From an uncultured Collinsella sp. (GTDB lineage Bacteria; Actinomycetota; Coriobacteriia; Coriobacteriales; Coriobacteriaceae): a stretch of DNA of 21,809 nt. How positions within the stretch are numbered: position 1 is the stretch's first letter; each line of letters begins with the position of its first letter. Shown here in pieces: positions 7,315 through 15,821 of this stretch. Location: assembly GCA_900546775.1 (NCBI GenBank), contig UREM01000032.1:1-21809 (forward strand). Direction: 5' to 3'. The translations under genes and the position numbers were made by a program. The notes under the pieces were generated by a model. The model did not search any database, was not told the origin of the DNA, and saw nothing but the letters and a program-made list of their open reading frames with translations.

Positions 7315-7362
7315 GACTGTCGTTTTGGACTGGGCTTGTGCCCCAAGAGGAAGTAGTGAGTT

Positions 7363-7815
7363 ATGAGCATCAATCGAGTGAACATCACCGGTAACCTCAC
7401 GCGTGATCCCGAGCTGCGCGCCACCGCCGGCGGAACCCAGGTTCTGTCCTTTGGCGTCGCCGTGAACGATCGTCGCCGCAACGCGCAGACTGGCGAGTGG
7501 GAGGACTATCCCAACTTTGTCGACTGCACCATGTTCGGCACCCGCGCCGAGGCCGTGAGCCGTTTCCTGGCAAAGGGAAACAAGGTCGCGATCGAGGGCA
7601 AGCTGCGCTACAGCTCTTGGGAGCGCGACGGTCAGCGCCGGAGCAAGCTTGAGGTCATCGTCGATGAGATCGAGTTTATGAGCTCCCGTGGTGGCCAGGG
7701 CGGCTACGATCAGGGCGGTTACGCCCCCGCAGCTCCCGCGCCCGCAGCACGTCCTGCCGCACCGGTGGCTACGCCGCCCGCGGTCGACGTCTACGATGAG
7801 GACATCCCGTTCTAA
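7363..7815 (+). CDS. ssb: Single-stranded DNA-binding protein
   Basis: SSB coats single-stranded DNA during replication, recombination and repair and recruits partners through its C-terminal tip. The OB fold is in residues 1-106, with MSINRVNITGNLTRDPELR at the start, FVDCTMFGTRAEA and KVAIEGKLRYSSWE inside. A Gly-rich then Ala/Pro-rich linker (about 110-140) leads to the acidic tip DEDIPF, the conserved partner-binding hook. The 150-residue length is usual. GAGGAAG precedes the ATG by about 10 nt. It lies between rpsF and rpsR, the common arrangement in Gram-positive bacteria. Confidence 0.98.
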   Translation: MSINRVNITGNLTRDPELRATAGGTQVLSFGVAVNDRRRNAQTGEWEDYPNFVDCTMFGTRAEAVSRFLAKGNKVAIEGKLRYSSWERDGQRRSKLEVIVDEIEFMSSRGGQGGYDQGGYAPAAPAPAARPAAPVATPPAVDVYDEDIPF

Positions 7816-7845
7816 GGGTTGTTCACCTATTTTTGAGTGAGAGGC

Positions 7846-7868
7846 GGCTTCGGTTCGCCGAAGTAGCC
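7846..7868 (+). other. Hairpin between ssb and rpsR
   Basis: CTTCGG (7848-7853) and CCGAAG (7858-7863) close a TTCG loop, and GG/CC bases can extend the stem past a 2-nt bulge. No T run follows. It is probably an mRNA processing or stability element within the operon, perhaps used to adjust the level of the two ribosomal proteins against SSB. Confidence 0.5.
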
Positions 7869-7887
7869 AAATGAAAGGTATTTTGAC

Positions 7888-8154
7888 ATGGCTAATGATT
7901 TTTCTGCACGTCAGCCGCGTCGTAAGTACTGCCAGTTCTGCAAGGAGAACACTGAGTTCATCGACTATAAGGACACTCAGCTTCTCCGTAAGTACATGAC
8001 CGACCGTGGCAAGATCAAGCCCCGTCGCGTCACTGGCGCTTGCACGCAGCATCAGCATGACATCGCCAACGCCATCAAGCGCGCCCGCGAGATGGCTCTC
8101 CTGCCGTACACCGTCCCCGTGGTTTCCTCTCGTGGCAACCGCGATCGCGGCTAA
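7888..8154 (+). CDS. rpsR: 30S ribosomal protein S18 (zinc-type)
   Basis: S18 (bS18) pairs with S6 on the 30S platform. The 88-residue protein contains [16 protein letters not shown] and [13 protein letters not shown], all family hallmarks. It carries CQFC (15-18), a further Cys in TGAC and nearby His residues, so this is the cysteine-containing (C+) form expected to bind zinc, as opposed to the zinc-independent C- paralogue. AAAGG lies 9-10 nt before the ATG. The C-terminal tail SSRGNRDRG is basic. Confidence 0.98.
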   Translation: MANDFSARQPRRKYCQFCKENTEFIDYKDTQLLRKYMTDRGKIKPRRVTGACTQHQHDIANAIKRAREMALLPYTVPVVSSRGNRDRG

Positions 8155-8169
8155 GAAGGGAGACGCATC

Positions 8170-8709
8170 ATGAAGGTTATTCTTCTCGATGAGATCAAGG
8201 GCAAGGGCGGCGAGGGTGACGTCGTAGAGGTCGCTCAGGGTTACGCTGAGAACTTCCTGTTCCCCAAGAAGCTCGCTGTTGCCGCCACCAAGGGCAACCT
8301 CAAGCAGCTTGACGAGCGTCGCAACAACATCGCCAAGCGCGAGGCCGTCCGTCTGGCTACCGCCAACGAGACCAAGGCTGCCTTTGAGGGCAAGACGGTC
8401 ACCGTTGACGTCAAGGTCGGCGACGAGGGCATCCTCTTTGGCTCCGTTACCGCCGCTATGATCGCTGACGCCATCAAGGCTCAGCTCGGTATGGACATCG
8501 ACCGCAAGCGCGTCGAGCTCGGTAAGCCCATCAAGGTTGCCGGTGCCCACACCGTTGCCATCTCGCTGTACCGCGAGATCAAGGCCGAGGTTGTCGTTCT
8601 CGTCGGCGTTACCGCCGAGGAGCTCGCTGCCGAGGCTGAGGTCGAGGAGGCCGCTGAGGTCGCCGAGGCCGAGACCGCCGAGGTCGAGACTGAGGCTGCT
8701 GCCGAGTAG
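8170..8709 (+). CDS. rplI: 50S ribosomal protein L9 with acidic C-terminal extension
   Basis: L9 (bL9) binds 23S rRNA at the base of the L1 stalk and helps keep the reading frame. The N-terminal domain MKVILLDEIKGKGGEGDVVEV, GYAENFLFPKKLA and the linker helix are typical, followed by the C-terminal domain ending near residue 147 (VVVLVGV). The protein is 179 residues, about 30 longer than most L9: residues 149-179 are almost only Ala, Glu, Val and Thr (AAEAEVEEAAEVAEAE). The tail probably arises from repeat expansion and is unlikely to alter rRNA binding. AAGGGAGA precedes the ATG, and the gap after rpsR is 15 nt. Confidence 0.97.
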   Translation: MKVILLDEIKGKGGEGDVVEVAQGYAENFLFPKKLAVAATKGNLKQLDERRNNIAKREAVRLATANETKAAFEGKTVTVDVKVGDEGILFGSVTAAMIADAIKAQLGMDIDRKRVELGKPIKVAGAHTVAISLYREIKAEVVVLVGVTAEELAAEAEVEEAAEVAEAETAEVETEAAAE

Positions 8710-8741
8710 CATTTGCTGCAACGCAACAATCTTGTTCTAAG

Positions 8742-8780
8742 AAGGGCGCTCTGGGAAACCAGGGCGCCCTTTTGTTTTTT
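8742..8780 (+). terminator. Terminator of the rpsF-rplI operon
   Basis: AAGGGCGCTCTGG (8742-8754) pairs with CCAGGGCGCCCTT (8759-8771) with one G-U, a GAAA tetraloop and a tail TTTGTTTTTT. It separates the ribosomal protein operon from dnaB. Confidence 0.95.
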
Positions 8781-8891
8781 GCGCTGAGTGAGTGTCATGG
8801 TGAACGTTGCGTCGAAGTCCTATATACAGGACCGTTCATCCGTTTGGTTCGGTGATGATTGGCGGCGCGCGGCGCGTTTTGGGACCGTGGC

Positions 8892-8900
8892 TGATACTAT
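8892..8900 (+). promoter_or_regulatory. Candidate extended -10 promoter of dnaB
   Basis: TG-A-TACTAT (8892-8900) has the form of an extended -10 element, about 33 nt before the chosen start; no clear -35 box is seen. A small dyad GTCCT/AGGAC (8817-8832) lies upstream. Confidence 0.35.
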
Positions 8901-8933
8901 GGATGCTCGCAAGCGATATGAATGAGGATGCTC

Positions 8934-10325
8934 ATGGCATATGACGATAGGGAGACCGGGCTGACGGTTGAGGACCGCGGCTCCAAGTTGGGTCTTCCCC
9001 AAAACCAAGATGCAGAGGCCAATGTACTGGCCGCTATGCTGCTATCGCCCGAGGTGGTCGAAGAGGCCCAGGTCGAGCTGCAGCCCGATGACTTCTACCG
9101 GCCCATTCATAAGACCATCTATACCGCGATGGTCGATATGTACAACAGCCGCATTCCCATCGACTCCATCTCGCTGATCGATTACCTGCGAAGCATCAAC
9201 AAGCTTGATGCCGTGGGCGGCGAGGCCTACATTTTGGAGTTGATGGGTCAGACCCTGTCGCTCGTCAACTGGCAGCACCATGCCGCTATCGTTCGCCGCG
9301 ATTCGATGCTGCGTGAGCTGATCGGCGCCACCAACGAGATCAACGCGCTGGCCTATAACGCTCCCACCGATACCAAAGAGGTCGTGGAGCTGGCCGAGAG
9401 CAAGCTGCTCAAGGTCACGGCACGCGAGGTCAAGTCGAGCTACAAGACGCTGACCGAGTTTATGGTCGAGGCCTATAACGAGGCCGAGGAAGTGTGCCAG
9501 GCCGGTGGCCAGGCTGCGGGAGTGCCCACGGGCTTCCCGTCACTCGACCGCATGCTCATGGGTTTTCGCGAGGGCCAGCTCATCATCATCGGCGCCCGCC
9601 CTGCTGTGGGTAAGACGTCGTTCGCCCTGAATCTGGCGCTCAACGCTGCCGCGGCCGGTTATACCGTCGGCTTCTTCTCGCTGGAGATGTCGGGCAAGGA
9701 AATTGCCCAGCGTCTGATTTGCGCCTACGCCATGATTTCGATCAGTGACTTCCGCATGGGCCGCATTAGCCCCGAGCAGTGGGCCAATATCAACGAGGCC
9801 ACGCAGACCTTGTCCAAGCTCGATATTCTGATTGACGATACGCCCGGCACCACAGTGACCGAGATTCGCGCCAAGAGCCGCCGCATGCTCCACAACAAGG
9901 AGAAGGCCATCATCATCCTGGACTACCTGCAGCTGGTGAGTCCTCCGCCGGGACGCCGCTCCGAGAGCCGTACCGTCGAGGTCTCCGAGATGTCGCGTGG
10001 TCTGAAGATCATGGCCAAGGAGCTCAAGATCCCGCTCATCGCGCTGTCGCAGCTCTCGCGTCAGGTCGAATCCCGTACCGGCAAGCGTCCGCAGCTTTCC
10101 GACCTTCGTGAATCGGGCTCCATCGAGCAAGACGCCGATATCGTTATGTTCTTGGACCGCTCCGCCGACGAGGCCGAGGCCTCGCGCGACGATCGACCCG
10201 ACGAGGGCGTTACGCGTATCGTCGTGGCCAAGAACCGTTCGGGCCCGATCGGCGACGTCGACCTGATGTTCCTGCCGGCATCCACCAAGTTCTATGAGCT
10301 TGATGGGGCACATGCCGAGGAGTAG
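8934..10325 (+). CDS. dnaB: Replicative DNA helicase DnaB
   Basis: DnaB is the hexameric 5'-3' helicase that unwinds the replication fork and binds primase. The 463-residue length is normal and there is no intein. The N-terminal primase-interaction domain (about 20-120) begins PQNQDAEANVLAAML. A linker follows, then the RecA-like domain with GVPTGFPSLDRMLMG, Walker A GARPAVGKTS (220-229), Walker B IIILDYLQLV (D330), the QLSR segment and LRESGSIEQDADIV, ending with KNRSGPIG (arginine finger/sensor region). Three in-frame ATGs lie close together (8922, 8928, 8934); 8934 is chosen because GAGG lies 6 nt before it. It stands between the ribosomal operon and purA, each with its own promoter signals. 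Confidence 0.97.
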   Translation: MAYDDRETGLTVEDRGSKLGLPQNQDAEANVLAAMLLSPEVVEEAQVELQPDDFYRPIHKTIYTAMVDMYNSRIPIDSISLIDYLRSINKLDAVGGEAYILELMGQTLSLVNWQHHAAIVRRDSMLRELIGATNEINALAYNAPTDTKEVVELAESKLLKVTAREVKSSYKTLTEFMVEAYNEAEEVCQAGGQAAGVPTGFPSLDRMLMGFREGQLIIIGARPAVGKTSFALNLALNAAAAGYTVGFFSLEMSGKEIAQRLICAYAMISISDFRMGRISPEQWANINEATQTLSKLDILIDDTPGTTVTEIRAKSRRMLHNKEKAIIILDYLQLVSPPPGRRSESRTVEVSEMSRGLKIMAKELKIPLIALSQLSRQVESRTGKRPQLSDLRESGSIEQDADIVMFLDRSADEAEASRDDRPDEGVTRIVVAKNRSGPIGDVDLMFLPASTKFYELDGAHAEE

Positions 10326-10352
10326 GACAGGCGCCCGTTGCACGGGTATACT
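10324..10352 (+). promoter_or_regulatory. Promoter of purA
   Basis: AGGACA (10324-10329) overlaps the dnaB stop codon and is separated by 17 bp from TATACT (10347-10352), a good -10 box. The transcript would have a leader of about 60 nt before purA. Confidence 0.6.
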
Positions 10353-10409
10353 GGGAATGTTTTGTGCTTCTGCGTGCCGGCGTGGCGCGTAGACAGTCCA
10401 TGAATGTAA

Positions 10410-11705
<1,296 letters not shown>

Positions 11706-11727
11706 TCGGGACTATTTGGTTATTGCG

Positions 11728-11775
11728 ATATACCCCTTTGCAGCCCAAGCGGGCGGCCGAGGGGTATATTTGCTT
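11728..11775 (+). terminator. Long two-part hairpin between purA and purD
   Basis: ATATACCCCT (11728-11737) pairs perfectly with AGGGGTATAT (11760-11769). Inside, GCAGCCC (11740-11746) pairs with GGGCGGC (11751-11757) with one mismatch. The tail is TTTGCTTG. It is probably the purA terminator, though the T run is short, and partial read-through or attenuation into purD is possible. A second short stem GGCTCGC/GCGGGCC follows before the purD ribosome binding site. Confidence 0.7.
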
Positions 11776-11823
11776 GCAAAGGGCTCGCGCGGAGCGGGCC
11801 GTTCATCCATAGAGGAGGCACCC

Positions 11824-13128
11824 TTGAAGGCGGACACTCAAACCATCGACATCCTGTTGTTGGGCAGCGGCGGCCGTGAGCATGCTTTGGCAGCTAAGCT
11901 CGCAGCATCACCGCGCGCCGGCAAGCTCTACATCGCGCCGGGTAACGGCGGCACCGCGAGCTGCGGCGAGAACGTCGTTCTCGACGACTGCGATCCTGCG
12001 GCCGTGGCGGCGTTTGCGCAAAGCCACGGATGCGGACTCGTGGTAATTGGCCCCGAGGCTCCGCTCGTGGCGGGCGTGGCCGACGCCGTGCGTGCGGCGG
12101 GTATTCCGTGCTTTGGCCCGGGTGCCGAGGGCGCTCAGATGGAGGGCTCCAAGCTGTTCTCCAAGCAGCTCATGGAGCGTGCGGGCATTCCGACGGCAGC
12201 CTATGGTTCGTTTACCGACGAGGCTTCGGCTCTCGCCTACGTGCGCGAGCAGGGCGCCCCGCTGGTCGTCAAGGCCGACGGCCTTGCCGCGGGCAAGGGC
12301 GTTATCGTGGCGACCGAACTTGAGCAGGCCGAGGAAGCCGTGCGCGAGTGCTTTGGCGGCACCTTTGGCGATGCCGGCAGCACCGTGGTTATCGAGGAGA
12401 TGCTCGTTGGTCCCGAGTGCTCGCTGCTGGCCTTTACCGACGGCAAGACCGTGCGCCCCATGGCCACCTCGCAGGACCACAAGCGCGCGCTCGAGGGCGA
12501 CAAGGGCCCCAACACCGGCGGCATGGGCGTTTACAGCCCGGTGCCCATCGTGACCGACGAGGAGCACGCCACGATGGTGAAGGTCATGGAGCAGACCGTG
12601 GCCGAGCTCGCTGCCGAGGGTATCGACTACCGCGGCTGCCTGTACGGCGGCTTTATGCTTACGCCTGCCGGCCCCAAGGTGCTGGAGTTCAATGCCCGCT
12701 TTGGCGACCCCGAGACGCAGGTCGTGCTGCCGCGCCTTAAGAACGACCTGGTCGAGGTTATGCTCGCCTGTGCCAACTGCGAGCTTGATCAGATTGAGCT
12801 CGACTGGCGCGACGAGTGGGCCGTGGCTGTTGTCCTGACGAGCGCGGGCTACCCCGGCAGCTATGAGAAGGGCAAAGTCATCACCGGCATCGCCGACGCC
12901 GAGGCCATGGAGAACGTGACCGTGTACCATGCCGGCACCGCCGTGGTGGACGGTCAGCTCGTGACCAACGGCGGCCGCGTGCTTGCCGTGACCGCGCTGG
13001 GCGACACGTTCGAGAACGCTCGCAACCTTGCCTACGAGGCCTGCGAGAAGATTGATTTTGAGGGCAAGACTCTGCGTCATGACATCGGCCTGCGCGCGCT
13101 GCGTGGCCGCGACGCCTGGGATGCCTAA
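11824..13128 (+). CDS. purD: Phosphoribosylamine-glycine ligase (GARS), TTG start
   Basis: PurD joins phosphoribosylamine and glycine with ATP to give GAR, the second step of purine synthesis. The protein is 434 residues, close to the usual length. The N-terminal GSGGREHALA (14-23), the ATP-grasp segments PLVVKADGLAAGKGV and VVIEEML, SQDHKRALEGDKGPNTGGMGVYSP and KVLEFNARFGDPETQ are all present. The frame is open further upstream, but TTG 11824 is chosen because AGAGGAGG lies 5 nt before it and the family N-terminus follows a few residues later. The Nudix gene starts 21 nt downstream. Confidence 0.97.
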   Translation: MKADTQTIDILLLGSGGREHALAAKLAASPRAGKLYIAPGNGGTASCGENVVLDDCDPAAVAAFAQSHGCGLVVIGPEAPLVAGVADAVRAAGIPCFGPGAEGAQMEGSKLFSKQLMERAGIPTAAYGSFTDEASALAYVREQGAPLVVKADGLAAGKGVIVATELEQAEEAVRECFGGTFGDAGSTVVIEEMLVGPECSLLAFTDGKTVRPMATSQDHKRALEGDKGPNTGGMGVYSPVPIVTDEEHATMVKVMEQTVAELAAEGIDYRGCLYGGFMLTPAGPKVLEFNARFGDPETQVVLPRLKNDLVEVMLACANCELDQIELDWRDEWAVAVVLTSAGYPGSYEKGKVITGIADAEAMENVTVYHAGTAVVDGQLVTNGGRVLAVTALGDTFENARNLAYEACEKIDFEGKTLRHDIGLRALRGRDAWDA

Positions 13129-13149
13129 AGTCCGAGAGGAATGAGACGG

Positions 13150-13845
13150 ATGGACGAGAAGAACGAAGAGCTCGTGGACGCGCAGATCGTCGAAGAAGAT
13201 AGCCGCGCGTACGGACACGCCGAGGGCGAGCCGGGTGGCGAGGTTGTCGACGAGCCGATGCTGGTGCTGGGCGATGACGACCCGCACGATGCCGAGCTGC
13301 ACGAGAAGATTCTTTCGGAGGAGTGCGCCTGGAAGGGCAAGATCCTCGACGTCCACCGTCTTGAGGTTGAGCTGCCCAACGGCCACCGTAGCGCCCGCGA
13401 CATCATTCGCCATCCGGGCGCGGCGGCCGTTGTGGCGCTGACCGAGAGCGGCAAGATTGTGCTGGTGCGTCAGTACCGCACCGCCATCGACCGCGTGACG
13501 GTCGAGATTCCCGCCGGCAAGCTCGATCCAGGCGAGGACCCGCTCGATTGCGCCAAGCGCGAGCTGCACGAGGAGACGGGCTTTAGGGCCGGCCGCATTC
13601 GTTTTTTGACGTCGATTGTCACGACCTGCGGCTTCTGCGACGAGATCATTCATATCTACCTGGCCACCAAGCTCGAGTTTGATGCGCCCAACCCCGATGA
13701 TGACGAATTCGTCAACGTTGACCTGGTACCACTGCACGAGCTGATCGACGCCGTGCTTGACGGCAAGATCGAAGACGCCAAGACCGTCGTGGGCGCCTTG
13801 GCCTGCGATAGCATCGCGCATCGCCTGGGTGGTTCTGAGCTGTAA
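13150..13845 (+). CDS. Nudix hydrolase, ADP-ribose pyrophosphatase type
   Basis: Nudix enzymes split nucleoside diphosphates linked to another group; this subgroup typically hydrolyses ADP-ribose or related sugars. The 231-residue protein has a complete Nudix box at 123-145 (G-x5-E-x7-RELHEETGF), and the flanking GKIVLVRQYRTAIDRVTVEIPAG is typical of the ADP-ribose group. The first 55 residues are an unusual acidic extension rich in Glu and Asp (ELVDAQIVEEDS, LGDDDPHDAEL) before the catalytic domain begins at about CAWKGKILDVHRLEVELPNG. ATG 13150 is chosen because AGAGGA lies 9 nt upstream; the ATG at 13141 touches that site. It is probably co-transcribed with purD. The exact substrate cannot be told. 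Confidence 0.93.
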   Translation: MDEKNEELVDAQIVEEDSRAYGHAEGEPGGEVVDEPMLVLGDDDPHDAELHEKILSEECAWKGKILDVHRLEVELPNGHRSARDIIRHPGAAAVVALTESGKIVLVRQYRTAIDRVTVEIPAGKLDPGEDPLDCAKRELHEETGFRAGRIRFLTSIVTTCGFCDEIIHIYLATKLEFDAPNPDDDEFVNVDLVPLHELIDAVLDGKIEDAKTVVGALACDSIAHRLGGSEL

Positions 13846-13884
13846 CGAGCGGGGATGATCCCGCAGGTTTGTATAAGTCAGCGA

Positions 13885-13982
13885 AAGTGCTCCATTTGAG
13901 ACAAGGTGGCCTAAAAGAGGAGGGAAGCGTATGGATATACGCGACCGACGATTGAAGGCCAGATTGTCCAAATGGAGCACTT
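13885..13982 (+). repeat. Three-tier palindrome upstream of the ABC exporter
   Basis: The outer stem AAGTGCTCCATTTG-(A bulge)-GACAA (13885-13904) pairs with TTGTC-CAAATGGAGCACTT (13964-13982), 19 bp. The middle stem TGGCCT (13907-13912) pairs with AGGCCA (13956-13961). The inner stem GCGTAT (13927-13932) pairs with ATACGC (13937-13942) around GGAT. A strong ribosome binding site GAGGAGGG (13917-13924) and an ATG (13931) lie inside, the ATG partly within the inner stem; this frame runs on into the ABC exporter. The element could be a regulatory RNA fold or a small palindromic mobile element. Confidence 0.7.
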
Positions 13983-13998
13983 GCAGCGTCGAGACGAA

Positions 13999-14020
13999 AC
14001 GCGGTTTGGTAAAACCGCGT
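13999..14020 (+). other. Hairpin abutting the ABC exporter ribosome binding site
   Basis: ACGCGGTTT (13999-14007) and AAACCGCGT (14012-14020) pair perfectly around GGTA. The site AAGGTGA (14021-14027) and ATG 14030 follow immediately, so the stem could block or position ribosomes for the downstream start. Confidence 0.6.
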
Positions 14021-14029
14021 AAGGTGATT

Positions 14030-15802
14030 ATGTTTAAGAGGTTTCTTTCTTACTACAAGCCCCAGATGGGGCTTTTTGTTGCTGATACTGTTTGCGCTTT
14101 GGTGCTCGCCGCCATCGACCTGGCGTTTCCCATTATCCTGCGCAATCTGACCGGTGGGCTGTTTACCCAGGGCCAGGCGGCCATCATGCAGGCGCTCGGT
14201 ATGATCGCGGTTGGCCTGGTACTGATGTATGCCATCCGTTGTGCCTGTCGCTACTTTGTGAGTTACTGGGGCCACGTGATGGGCGCGCGCATGGAGTCCA
14301 AGATGCGCGAGGACCTGTTCGATCAGTACGAGCGCTTTAGCTTTGTGTACTTCGATCGCAACAGCTCGGGTGACATGATGAGCCGCGTGGTCAACGACCT
14401 GTTCGATATCTGCGAGGCGGCGCACCACGTGCCCGAGTGGATCATCATCTGCGGCATCGAGATTATCGGCTCGTTTGTGATCCTCTTTACCATCGCCCCG
14501 GTGCTGGCGCTCGCCATGGCTGTGGTGACAGCAGCGTTTGCGGTCATCATGTTTTGGCAGAACATGCGCATGCGCGAGGTCTTTAGCGACAACCGCAAAA
14601 AGATCAGCGGCATCAATGCGCAGCTGCAGGATTCGCTGGCGGGCATGCGCGTGGTCAAGAGCTTTGCCAATGAGGAGACCGAACGCTTCAAGTTCCGCGC
14701 CTCCAACAATCGCTACCTTTCGTCCAAGGAGAACATGTATCACGCCATGGGCGTCTATACTGCGACGTATGGCCTGCTCTCGGGTGTGCTCTATGTGATC
14801 GTGGTACTGCTGGGCGGCTGGCTGGTCGCCCAGGGACAGCTGCAGGCGGTCGATATGGCGACCTTTGCACTCTATATTTCGCTGTTCTGCACGCCGCTCG
14901 AGACGCTCGTCAATTCGGCCGAAACGTATCAGAAGGCCATCGCCGGCTTTAAGCGCATGGACGAGGTGCTCTCGACTGCGCCGGATATCCAGGACAAGCC
15001 GGGCGCCACGGATCTGCAGGTGATCGCCGGCGCCGTGGTTTATCACGACGTGTGCTTTAACTACGAGGATGTTGAGCTGGGCGAGGGCGATGCCGACGAG
15101 CGTCCCGTTATCGACCATATGGACCTGTCCATCAAGCCCGGGCAGACCATCGCTTTGGTTGGCCCTTCGGGCGGCGGCAAGTCCACGACCTGTTCGCTGC
15201 TGCCGCGCTTTTATGACGTGGCTACCGGATCCATTAGCATCGACGGCCAGGACGTGCGCGATGTGACGCAGCAGAGCCTGCGCCGCGCCATCGGCCTGGT
15301 GCAGCAGGATGTCTATCTATTTGACGGTACGATTGGCGAGAACATCGCCTATGGCAAGCCGGGCGCTACGGCTGAAGAGATCGCCGAGGCCGCCCGTCGC
15401 GCCAACATCGATGCCTTTATCGAGTCGCTTCCACAGGGCTATGACACGGTCGTGGGCGAGCGCGGCAGCCGTCTTTCGGGCGGACAGAAGCAGCGTGTTG
15501 CCATCGCGCGCGTGTTTCTCAAGAACCCCAAGATCCTTATTTTGGATGAGGCGACGAGTGCTTTGGATAACGAGAGCGAGGAGGCGGTGCAGGAGTCGCT
15601 CGAAGAGCTGGCACGCGGCCGCACCACGATTATCATCGCCCACCGTCTTTCGACCATTAAGCATGCCGATGAGATCGCGACCGTTGAGCATGGTCGCGTT
15701 GTGGAGCGTGGCACGCACGAGGAGCTTCTCGCCCGTGGCGGCACTTATGCCCGTTACTATCGAATGCAGTTCGAAGGTGCGCGTGCGCACGAGCTCGACT
15801 GA
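14030..15802 (+). CDS. ABC exporter half-transporter (membrane plus ATPase)
   Basis: The 590-residue protein fuses a six-helix exporter-type membrane domain (about 1-310) to an ATPase domain (about 330-590). Motifs: Walker A GPSGGGKST (378-386), Q-loop QQD (425-427), signature LSGGQKQR (482-489), Walker B ILILDEAT (502-509), H-loop His538. It should act as a homodimer, or with a partner encoded elsewhere; the substrate (lipid, drug or peptide) cannot be told. Start: ATG 14030 gives the usual family N-terminus MFKRFLSYYKPQ and has AAGGTGA upstream. The frame is also open from ATG 13931, which has the stronger ribosome binding site GAGGAGGG and would add 33 mostly basic residues; that start lies inside a palindrome. 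The following membrane protein gene is 19 nt away and probably co-transcribed. Confidence 0.93.
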   Translation: MFKRFLSYYKPQMGLFVADTVCALVLAAIDLAFPIILRNLTGGLFTQGQAAIMQALGMIAVGLVLMYAIRCACRYFVSYWGHVMGARMESKMREDLFDQYERFSFVYFDRNSSGDMMSRVVNDLFDICEAAHHVPEWIIICGIEIIGSFVILFTIAPVLALAMAVVTAAFAVIMFWQNMRMREVFSDNRKKISGINAQLQDSLAGMRVVKSFANEETERFKFRASNNRYLSSKENMYHAMGVYTATYGLLSGVLYVIVVLLGGWLVAQGQLQAVDMATFALYISLFCTPLETLVNSAETYQKAIAGFKRMDEVLSTAPDIQDKPGATDLQVIAGAVVYHDVCFNYEDVELGEGDADERPVIDHMDLSIKPGQTIALVGPSGGGKSTTCSLLPRFYDVATGSISIDGQDVRDVTQQSLRRAIGLVQQDVYLFDGTIGENIAYGKPGATAEEIAEAARRANIDAFIESLPQGYDTVVGERGSRLSGGQKQRVAIARVFLKNPKILILDEATSALDNESEEAVQESLEELARGRTTIIIAHRLSTIKHADEIATVEHGRVVERGTHEELLARGGTYARYYRMQFEGARAHELD

Positions 15803-15821
15803 TTGATATGACAGGAAGTTT

